From contig OX393579.1 in the NCBI GenBank assembly GCA_947652605.1, positions 47,498,970 to 47,562,969 of the forward strand: DNA of 64,000 nucleotides, given 5' to 3'. This document shows positions 22,401 through 34,400 of the stretch, piece after piece. Each line of letters opens with the position of its first letter. Within the stretch, counting starts at the first letter, position 1. A model generated the notes under the pieces. It was not told the DNA's origin, did no database searches, and saw only the letters and a list, made by a program, of their open reading frames with translations. Made by a program: the position numbers and the translations under genes. The DNA is from Elmis aenea (taxonomy: Eukaryota; Arthropoda; Insecta; Coleoptera; Elmidae).

Positions 22401-25400
22401 CCTGTACACCTGAGAGTAAAGTACTCTCGAGAGTAGCGTCGCCAAGGATACAGCCAATCGCGAGTTACTCTCAGGGGCTGTATCCTTGGCGACGCTACTC
22501 TCGAGAGTACTTTACTCTCAGGTGTACAGGCACCATTAGACTTTGCAACCGCTGTATCTTTAAAACGAAAGGTTGTAAAAAAAAACGGAGGGCCCATTCC
22601 GGATAGCAAGTTTTATGGGCTACAACTTTGGTCAAGTGAATTTTTTTGAAAATTAAACCGATTTTCCGGTAAAGCTGAAAATAAGGAATAGAGTGCAATA
22701 ACAAAATTTCCTACAAATATTGTTTTGTATTTAAAAATGCTTTTAAAGAGAGTGCGATAACGTGATTGAATATGATGGAGGTCATTTTGAACACTTATTG
22801 AAGTAATTTTGTGGTTACATGTTAATTTTATTGCGTCCAGATGGATTTGCATGGTTTTGCATTTTATCGTTTTTTTTTTTCACCTTTTTACTAACATTTC
22901 TATGATAAATTTAGTTTTATTGAACAACATATTTACCGAAGTTGTAGTCCGTTAAATGCCTTATCCGCAATAGCCATCCGTTTTGCTCTACGACGTTTCG
23001 TTAAAAAGATGCGGCGTTTTTAAAAATTAACATAACTTATTTATATGCAATTTTACAATTTTTTGTTAAATTTGTTCGTTAGCTCCTTAAAAAAAATGAT
23101 AAGGGGTGGCTTTCTGAAGAATTTCAAACTTCATAAAAAGCTTTGAAACGGATGAGATACATAATTTTATGAATGTTGCCAATGCTATGGCATTTTTAAA
23201 TACAAAATATCATAATTACCGGGAGTTTTTGTTTTTCGAAAACGATAAAATGCAAAACCATGCAAATCCATCTGGACGCAATAAAATTAACATGTAACCA
23301 CAAAATTACTTTAAAAAGTGTTCAAAATGACCTCCATCATTCAATTACGTAATCGCATTCTCTTTAGAAGCATTTTTAAATACAAAACAATATTTGTAGG
23401 AAATTTTGTTTTTGCACTCTATTCCATATTTTCAGCTTTTCCGGAAAAACGGTTTGATTTTCAAAAAATTTCACTTAATCAAAGTTGTAGCCCATAAAAT
23501 TTGCTATACGGAATGGGCCATCGGTGTTTTTGTACAACCTTTCGTTTTAAAGATACAGCGGTTGCAAAGTCTAAGAAACAATTAAATTTTGTTAATTTTT
23601 TACATTGTTTTGTACAAACTGCTTTATAACTCTTAAACCATTGCCTGTAGACAAAAAATGAATAAGACTAATTTTGTAGATAATTTCATGTTCTATTATA
23701 AAGCTCAAAGGTATTTTACAATAAAATTGATATTTTCGGCTACAGAGTCTTATAAATGCAGAAGTGTAAAAAAATCAAGTAAGTGTTGATATCAGCTTAG
23801 CATTTGATTTTAGGAAAAAAATTTACTTGAAATTTTTTCTTAGAAAAAGGTCCTCTATCACCACTTAAAATATTCGCGGTGATAATGGGGACACCCTGTA
23901 TATACGCAGTATTGAAAGTGTTAAAACTAAACTTCACAAATCTTTCGATTGTACTGTAGCTCTTATTCACGGATGCTGTTACTTTATATATCTTACCTAT
24001 TGTTTATATTGTTTAGTTTGATTTATCTTTCACATTTACTTTAATTGTTTAGGCACAGATAGGGAACTATTGGGAGAATGTTTAATAAATGGAATTTGAG
24101 CAATCTTCTTTTCAGATAAGATAACTTTGTGATGTAAACTTATTATAGTTTAAATCTTATTTTTAGTTACTCTTATAAAATAACTAATGTTTTTTCAGCA
24201 CATCTCGACTGCAATTTTGCACCAAAGTAACGTGAATGTCATATCTGTAGATTGGGAAGCCGGAGCCGAACCTCCCTATTTGCAGGCGATAGCAAATTGT
24301 AGAGTTGTTGCCTTGGAAACCGTCCTATTTATAAAGATGCTGACGGTAATCTTAAACACGTTTGAGATCTTCTATTTTGTAATTTACTTTTTTAGAGTGA
24401 TTTCAATGTAAAAAAGGAAAATATTCATTTAATCGGCCATGGTGTTGGAGCACATGTTGCAGGCTATATCGGTGAAGCCTTAGGAAAAGTAGGAAAAATA
24501 ACAGGTATGAAAATGCTTTTACAATTATCCCACTGCAAATGTGTTTACGATCAAGTCACAAAGAATTTCTCATTGGAAATAATCAAGTGATTTTTTTAAA
24601 AAAATCATTCAATTTAAATCACTTATTATATGAGTAGGTAATAAAACATTTATAACAAAACAAAATTTTATTTTCTCAAATAAAAAAAACATTAGGTATA
24701 TGGTATTTATGTATATAAGTATTTAAAAAAAAAAAAACAGTTCTTATATGTATATACGTATTAAATACATACTTATACGTAACGTAACGAAACGTAATTC
24801 ATTTAAAATAATATATAATAATATACATTTATAAATTTTTGGTATTGTAATGTTGGAATAAAAATACCAGTTTTGCAGCCTTTTCAGTTCCCAGTTTATT
24901 TCTTATTGTCGAATGGACCAATCCAAATGTTGAAAAAATTCTTTCAACTAAGGCCGAAGAAGTTACACTGCACATTAGTTGTGTTAATATTGGCAACACT
25001 TTATTAATATCGGAAACATCTTTTTGTGATTTCCACCACTGTATTGGAGTAACATTATTAATAATTTCCTCCCTAAACATAACAGATTTAAATGGATCAG
25101 ATTTAGCTTCAAATTTTATTATTATGGGTAATAAACCACTGTGTGGGTAACTTTCTGCTGCTACTTTTAAAGCTGCGTCTTTTTCATTATATTTTAAAGG
25201 AAATTTTGTTTTTTTAGGGTCTAATAAATAAGCCAAAAAATGGTACGGTGTCAAAGCTTGAGCATATCGTTTTTGAAATGCAGCCATTTGTTTAATATAT
25301 AATGTAATAGTATCATCAAAAACAGCCTCAAGTTCTTTCCATGCTTCTACAGCATCAGCTAAAAATGCATCTGTTCTTTGTAATTTGTCTAAAGTTACGG

Positions 25401-28400
25401 AAATTGGTTCTATTATTTTTAAGAAATCTTCTGCCGATCTTCTCAGTTTAATGTTAGACACCTTTTGGAATATTAAAGAATCAATTTGGTCTTTGTTCAC
25501 AAATTTGTAACAATTTCTGCCATTCTTGTGTAAATATTTCCAAGCAATCTGCAAGAGTATTCCATCTTACGTCTTGAGGCAATATTAACGCCTTACCTCC
25601 GGCAGCTTTATATTTAGCACTTGCCAAATGATTATTACGGAAATACTTAACAACATGCACAACATTTTCTTTAATATCGCGTATCTGCAAGTCCTTGGAA
25701 AGTAAATTTAGAATGTGTGCTGAACATCCATAGGTTATCACATTTACATGGTTTACTTCATTTTTAATGTTTTCTCTCATTTTGCTCATATTAGCTGCAT
25801 TGTCTGTAACGAAACTTGAAACTGCACAATTATATTGAGTTTTGCACTTATTTATTAAACTGATTGCTATTCTTGTTAAATAATCGGCTGTATGTGCATG
25901 TCCTGATGTATCTATACTTTCAAGGAGGAAGGTTGATCCATAATCTGTTGTTACAGTAGCGCAAATTATCGGTTCGTTATGTACATTTGACCAACCATCT
26001 AAGGAAAGGCAAACCGAACTATTTGTTAATTTTGCAAGACATTTTTCTTTATCTTCCATGTACACTTCATTTAATAATGTTGAAGATACAGCTAACCTAG
26101 AAGGTGGTGAATAACCTGGCCGTAACATTTCGATTGCTTTTATCACTTCTGGTTGTTCGATACATCTGAAACTACTATTTGTCGCATAAATAGCTTTTGC
26201 GATTTGTCTATCAAGATTTTTCTTTAACTCGTTAGAAGTACGCACTACAAATGATTTCATTAATAAATTTTCAGTCATTTCTTTTTTTTTTTAGCAGGTG
26301 GTGAGCTTATATTTGTATTTGTATCCATTCTAGACGTACTAGGTTGTGGATCAAAAAACTCTTTCGGTTGACTTGTTTCTATGGTGGTAGGATTAGAATC
26401 TGTGTCAGTATATTCTGTATTACATTCAGTAACTTCATTCATATGCATTTGTTTCTTCTGACATTTTTCACGGTGTGCTTTTATTCTTTGTACCAGACCT
26501 TGTATTTCTTCTTTGCAATATTTACAAACTGCTCTGCTCCCAGCTTTCCCTTTCAATTTGTTTGATTTTTCTATAAAATGTTGCCAAACACTATCCCTTT
26601 TCCTTCCTGACATTATGTTGCGTTTATTTATGTGATGTGTACACGTTTGCTAACTAAAATGAACTGAATAACAGAATCTGGGATACCCTTACATACAAAA
26701 CTGCATTTGCATGTTTAGACAAGTATTTTCAGGCATAGAATTCGATCACAGGTCACATAAAGTTGATGATGAATAGTAGCATGGTTTTGTAGATCATAAA
26801 CTACACTTTGAAATATAAATATAATCATACTGTTTATTGCTTATTAAGACAAAGACTTAATTATATATAACATCACTATTTAGCACTGATTTTTATTCAT
26901 TATATTTAATTTTTTATTTTAACAAAAATTCTTCAATGAATTAAATATATTGGTTATTAAATATATTAGCACAAAACAGAAATAGCATGCAAATATGAAC
27001 ATTTGATTTAATTTTTAAAAAATGTGATTTAAATCAAAAAAATGTGATTTAAATCAAATAAATCGATTTTATTGATTTTTTTAAAAAAATCATGATTTTT
27101 ATCAACCCTGCATATAACTATACCAGAAAAGGTTTAAGGATGGCCCGGTGGACCAGAAAACCTTGGTGGCCAGCGATTTTTTTTACCCACATTGATATAA
27201 AAAAAAATTAAAAAAATAAATAAAAATAAAATAAAAAATAAAGTTTTATGATAAAAATTTATTCATCCAAAAATTAAATTTACAACTTATAATTATCAAA
27301 AATAAAACTATATAATTGAGCCCTTATGTAAGTAATTCAAAAAAGCATTGCATGCAAAAATATTTTTCGCACATATTACACTTATTACGCGTTTGAGTAG
27401 CTCTAAATATGATTGATTTGTAGAACACGGTATTTTTGTTATACTTTTACCGTTAGTTAACTAATCCTGCAATTTTAGGTATATTGCAAAAACTAATCAT
27501 ACAATATGTATTCTTAGAAGGTATGTAATTTCGTCGCATTGGCCTAAAAAAGGAAACTCTTTAATGTGGATTAAACAATTTTGATTTTAGTTTTTTTTTT
27601 TTCATTAAACTAATTTATAATCAGAAAAACCAATAGCTTAAAGATGAAAAAAGTACGTTATTTGAGATTTGAAACAAATTATCGAGATATTTCCAAAGCC
27701 GACTAATTAATTTCTATTAAATATTTTGTTTGTGCCCATTAATTATCATGAAAACAGCAATAACTCGAGAAATAATAATTTTAGATATTATAGACCCTTA
27801 ACAAATTTTAAAGGTAATTAAATTATCGATAAGAATATGTAAAAATATATAGGATGTTCTATTTAAAAAAATTGACTTATCCGTGTTTGAAGTTTAACCA
27901 ATTGGACCGAGCATAAAAAACACCCTGTGTATTATTTTAAAATGTTAACTAGTCAGCAATCATTATGATACTATTGTCGAACAAAGTTTCAAAGGAATTT
28001 GTTCTGAAATTGCTATGTTGTGAAATCTCAATATTTCCTTAGAGTCCTGTTTCTTTCAAAATTTTCATAAAAACTTAAATAATTCAAAAACGATTGATTT
28101 TAGACGCATAAAACCTGATACATTTTGAAAGACAATTTAATTCTGCATCTAAAAAGTGCAAAATATACAGGGTGTTCTATTTAAGAAAACAAAGTGACGT
28201 ATCGGTACGCAAAAACAAAACACTGTGTATAGTTGAAAATAATTGAAGGTTATGTAGTAAATTACCACAAACAACTTTTATTCGAAACTTTTTTTTGTAA
28301 AGTTGCCACAAGACGAGATATTGATCCGTTACGTTACTTTTTGTACACACTGTATATTGCCAATGACTGCAAGCTAAGTCACATTTTTGTTTTTATATTG

Positions 28401-31400
28401 TGTTAGGCTTAGATCCTACCGGTCCTCAATTTGAAGGAATGCCCAACAGAGTGAAACTCGACGCATCTGATGCAGCATACGTCGAAGTATTACACACAGA
28501 TAAATTTAACAGTTAGTACTATTTCATAATCACAACAAATTAAAACACCCGCCGTTTTCTCAGAAAGAAGTCAAGGTACGATGGAATCAATGGGACATGC
28601 GGATTTCTTTATCAACAACGCCAAAATGCAGCCTCGATGTGATCAATCGAGACACTTTCCGACATTCACGGATCTGACCAGGAACTCGTTGAAAGAAGGA
28701 CAAATCCTTCCTGCATGTAGCCACAAAAGGGCTTTTAAATATTATATCGAATCGATCGAAAATAAAGACTGCGAATATTTTGGAATAGCCTGTGAGAGCT
28801 ATGACGATTTTTTAGATGTACGTATGAGTTCACAAATTAAATAAAGATGGGTATATTTCCCGCTTGTATTTCTTCAGGGAAATTGTACCTCTTGTAAGCC
28901 CATCAATAATAAACCTACTTGCGTCTCTTTTGGACTCGCAGAACATCCGGAACTGGGGGTGAATCAATCGTATTTTTTGAATACCAATGGGGAAACACCG
29001 TTTTGCAGTGAGTAATGATTAGGTTTACTAATAAGATAATTGTACAAGCTGATTAACACTAGAACCGCCGCGCCGCAGCGGTCAATTTGACCGTTCGCGT
29101 TCTTTAAATTGAGCTGGTTCGGTTATTCTTTTAAGTACAACAATGCGCTTTCATGGGTTTTCCTAACTTATTTTTACCTTATGATATACCAAGTTTCAAA
29201 ATTAAAAAAAAAATATTTTTACGAAATTTCAAATATTATACCTTAAACCGCCAAATACGGTCAATTTGACCGTTGTTAAAAATATTTACATTACACATAA
29301 TCTTTCATTGTAGAAGTGTTTTAGCAAATTTTTTTATGGTTACCAATAGTTACTTTTTTTATATTTCTGAGTTTGCAAGTTATATATGTGTCTGCAACTT
29401 TGACTTTGTCACCGAAATATTGTTATATATAATATATTGCTGCTATGTGTCATATTATACAGTCCAATAATTCTTGTAGTGCTAGTGCTAGTGAATTGAC
29501 AAAATGTGGTCATCTCATGACCTAACACAAGAGACAGCGCTAAAATATTTAGAAGAGTTAGAAAGGTTACCAGAAAATGAATCTGGAAGAAAAAGTGAAG
29601 TAGATTGTGATACACTTGTTGATGGTAGAAACGATGAATTAATAACTGAAAACCTTAGAGGGAAATTTAGCAGCAGTGAAAATAATGTAATTACTGGTCC
29701 AAGAACATCAAATGTACCGAAGGACAACGTTACCCAACATCCTATGCGAAAAAACCTTGTACTCTACCAGTCGGAAGTAAACAAACTTCAAAAGCTGGAC
29801 ATGTTTGGGAAGTTATAGCACCTAGCAGCCCTTCTTCTGGACGTGCACTTACGAGATATATAATTCGGGATAACCCTGGACCAACTCTTTATGCAAAGCG
29901 GAATGTGTCTGTGGGTTCTGTAGTAAGTGCTTTTTGCTTATTTGTGGACACTTCAATGCTAAAACATATACGTAATGCACTGCAACTGAGGTACGAAGAC
30001 GATTGCAGGACGATTATTGGTTCATTAGATTCTAAATTTGTTTTACATGAAGCGAACGTTTAAAAAATGATAAATTTTGTTTGGCTCCAGAAATTTTGAA
30101 TAAGTTTATTTCAAACTGTAAGGCTTGCTATATTCCAGGAGAAAACCTAACCATAGATGAGCAAATATTTCCAACAAAATCGAGATGTCGATTTATTCAA
30201 TATATGGCCAACAAGCCAGATAAATTTTGAATTAGGTTTTGGTTGGCAGCCGACACAAAAACCAAGTATTTGCTGAACGGTTTCCTTTATTTAGGGAAAG
30301 ATGAGATGCGCCCGGTTGATCAGCCACTTGCTGACTATATTGTACTAAAATTAATGGAATCGTTTTCGAATAAAGGTAGAAATGTAACTACTTATATTTT
30401 CTTCACTAGTGTGGAACTGGCCAATAAGTTGGCTAAAAAAATACTACCATAGTTGGCACTATCAATCGGGCTTGAAAAGAAATTCCAATATCTTGAAAAA
30501 CAATAAAATGCAATTATATTCTACTACAATAATGAATCTGGATCCCAAGTACACTGACAATATATCATGCTCCTAAACCAAATAAAAATGTAATGATTTT
30601 GAGTTCGCTTTATAACAGTGGATCAAGAAAATCTAGCTGAAGAACTTGGGAGAGAACATAGATTTGCAAAAAATTGCTACTCCGAAAAATGCCAGAAGAG
30701 GCCAACCCAAAGCTTCCAAAATACAATGTAACAATGTAAGTCAAACAAAACTGCAAACGTTTGTCATTTGTGTAAAAAATATGTCTGCGGAATATGTGCT
30801 GGAAGTGTACAAACAACTGTAATTTCTTTAAATTGTGCAAACTAAATTATGTTAAACCATTTTTTGTTAAAATATTTATTTTTAAGTACTTAAACTTAGC
30901 GCAATATTATTATGTTATTTATTTATGCTTTATTTGTGTTATTAAACATAATAACATTTTACAAACAGCAAAAAGGCTTCATTTAAATTTAAACACAGCG
31001 GTCAAAATGACCGGTTACGACGGTTGAAGGTAGTAACATTTTCCGGCGGTTCTAGTGTTAAAACGCGTAGCCAGCCGTCTGTTCGAATTTGGCTACGACT
31101 TACTGAGGTAGTAAAAAATACCAAAATAATAGGTTAAAAGTGCAAAGTAAAATATGTTTGGTACAAAAACTACATTCGCAGTAGAAAAAGATTGTTTGCA
31201 CAGTAAAATGAAATTTCCTGATTGAAATGTGCACAGTAGAAATTATCTTTCACATTATACCTAATATACATATAAACAAAATAAATTTTTTATTTGCTTT
31301 TACACCTTCGCGGACAGCGGCTGCATCTGCAGTCATTATAGAGTAATGTACTGGTTTTACGACTGCATATGCAGTCAGAGTAAATCAGTCCAGCTGAAGC

Positions 31401-34400
31401 ATGACTGCAAACGCAGTGTTTTGCGTTTAAATATATTACCATTACAGTTCCTGCTAACAGGGGATCGCTTTTTTATAATTATAAAAAAACGTTCTCGATA
31501 ATAGATACCTACTCATGGCATTAGTCGATGCTAATTATAAATTCATAGCTGTTGATTTTGGAGGGTATGGTAAAAATGGCGATGGAGAGTCTTCTTTAAA
31601 TTCAAATTTGGGACAAACTTTCAAAGAATAACAGTTCAATATTCCGGAAGATATGAAGCTTCCAAATACTAATTTAATGATGACTTTTGTTATTGTTGGG
31701 GACGAAGCTTTTCTTTTAAAAAAGGATCTTTTAAGGCCATACCCGGGAAAGCAACTTAAACACAATCAAAAAATAATAATTTGAATAACCGCCTTAGCCG
31801 AGCACGACGGGTAGTAGAGAATGCTTTTGGGATTTTGAGTCAAAAATTTTGTATTTAATAATAATAATAATAATCTTTATTTGTTCTGAATATCCCAAAA
31901 GAAGTGTAAAACTTGTCACAATAATAATATACGTACATTATAATAATATACATAGTTAATTAAAAAAAAAAAACAGAGAAAAATGATATTTAAATATAAC
32001 ATTTTATAATGTCAGCATCATTTAAATATTCGCTTACTCCATAGTAAGCTTTAGAAATCAAAACTTTTCTTAATTTGTTCTTCAACTCGCGGGTGGGAAG
32101 ATTTTTTATACTCTCAGGTGATGTGTTAAATTTATTATACATAGCAATAATAATTGTAGAGGCAACATTTTTTTGAAGATAAGTATATTTGAAGCAATCG
32201 GGTTTTAGCTTCTTTTTATGTCGCGTATTGGCTGCACGATTTCTTATATTTTCTTCGAACAGATCTACATTATTTTTTACGAAAAGGATAGATTCGAGGA
32301 TAAATAGGCCGTAAAAGGTTAATATTTCATTGTCACGAAAAGTGTCTTTACAGTGATCTCGGTAGTTTAGACCAAATATATTTCTTATACATCGCTTTTG
32401 TATAATGAAGAGGCGTTCTGAGTCACTAGCGTTACCCCAAAAAATTACAGCATAGCGTAACCTAGATTCGACATATGCATGATATGCAGTTTTGGTCGCG
32501 TTTGCATTGACCAATTTTTTTAGGTTTTTTAGTGCAAAAGGGTACCTTGACAGGTTTTGTGACAGGCGTTCGATGTGGTATGACCAGTCCAGTCTAGAGT
32601 CAATACATAAACCAAGAAAAGATATTTTATTAACAACATTTATACTTGTGGAATTATTTTGAAATTTTAAGTCGGAGGTTATTTTACTTAGTGAAAATTT
32701 TATAACTTGCGTTTTATTGACGTATAAGGTTAGATTATTTAACGTAAACCAATGTTGGAGTTGGCCTAAACAGTCAAAGAGTTTTTGTTCAGAGTTTTTG
32801 GAATCTGAGTCACTAATAATAGCAGATGTGTCATCGGCAAATTGTATAAGGGAAGTTTTGACAAAATCTGGAAGATCATTTGTGTACAGTATGTATAAGA
32901 TTGGTCCTTGCGGGACTCCTTTTTTGATTTTCTTTTTGTTGGATTTTAGAAATCTACCTGACGAGTCTTTTCCGGCAACGTATTTGTTTCTTTCCGAAAG
33001 ATAAGATGTTATAAGGTTATCGGCGGTCCCTCGTATACCATAGTGTTCTAATTTCGTTAGCAGTATCTCACATATGACCATGGCGTGTTTGTCTTTATTG
33101 AGGGATTGAAGTACATTTTGGATTGCCATGTAAATAGCGCGGGTAGTTGTATTGCCTTTTCTGAATCCATTTTGAGCGTTGTTAATTATTCGATAGTGTT
33201 CTAAGTAATTGTCAATTCTGTTGTAGATTATTTTTTCAAATATCTTGCTGATGTTTGTGAGTATGGTTATAGGCCTATAGTTTCCTATGTCACTTATATC
33301 CCCCTTTTTGTGGATAGGTTTGATTTTTGCACATTTAAGTTTGTTTGGAAATATGCCATTTTTTAAAGAAAGGTTTATGATGTGACTCGAAGGTCCAGAT
33401 ATTAAGTCGGCAGTATGTTTTAAGAGGTTTGTTGGTATTTCATCTTCTCCTGTTAATTTTGTGTTTTTAAGTAAAATTATAGTTTTATAGATTTCCTCGT
33501 AAGAAGTGGGACGTAGATAGATAGACATATTATTATGTTTGAAGTGGCTGGTTTCAGAAATTGACCCATCTGTATTGTCGGGGCACATATTTATAATTAG
33601 TTTATTTATAATAGACGAATCCAATTAAAACCTAAAAACGTCGATAAACTTGTATTATCCACTTGTATTATTATTATTTTTTTATTGTTGGTTTAAGGAC
33701 GCTTCAGCTACTCTGGCTATTAGCGTCCGTGAGGGGTAGGGGGCGGGAAATAAGGATAAGCATCAATAAGTTTTTCTCTCAATCAAATGTGTGAATATTT
33801 TAAAAAGTGTGTTTTGGGAGCGTATCAGATCAGACTTTTGTGGGCGAAGAATTGTGGGCGAAGAATGTTCCGGACACGTATATAAATGCACCTTAAGGGT
33901 CATATTGACCGAGGGATGCATCCCCATAACACATAACACAAAAATAAATAGCATTTTTAATAAATACTTTCTTTAAATTACAACTAAATAAATAAAGTCA
34001 TAAGACATTAATGAAATTTATCAAAAGACCCATAAGATATAAAAAACTGAATTTTAAAATGGGTCATATTGGCCCTAGGGAGACAGCAGGATTAAATTGT
34101 TTTACCAATGTAAAATTTCATGTTTTCTTAATAAACTTGATAAACTTGCCTACAGGGATAACGTACAGAATATCAATCAGTTTGGAACACAACAAGCACG
34201 CTAAACATAGTCAGGATGGTTATTTTGAGGTGATGATGATGGGCGAAAACAACTCTGTGACCTTAGCACTTCCAGGCGACGAAAGGTATCTTATTTTTAA
34301 TTCTAAACAAAACACAAACGTTTCTTTTGTTACAGCGACCGAATAAGTACATACGAGTCGGGAAGCGTATACACTGTAATTATGTATGCCGGTCCCCCGA

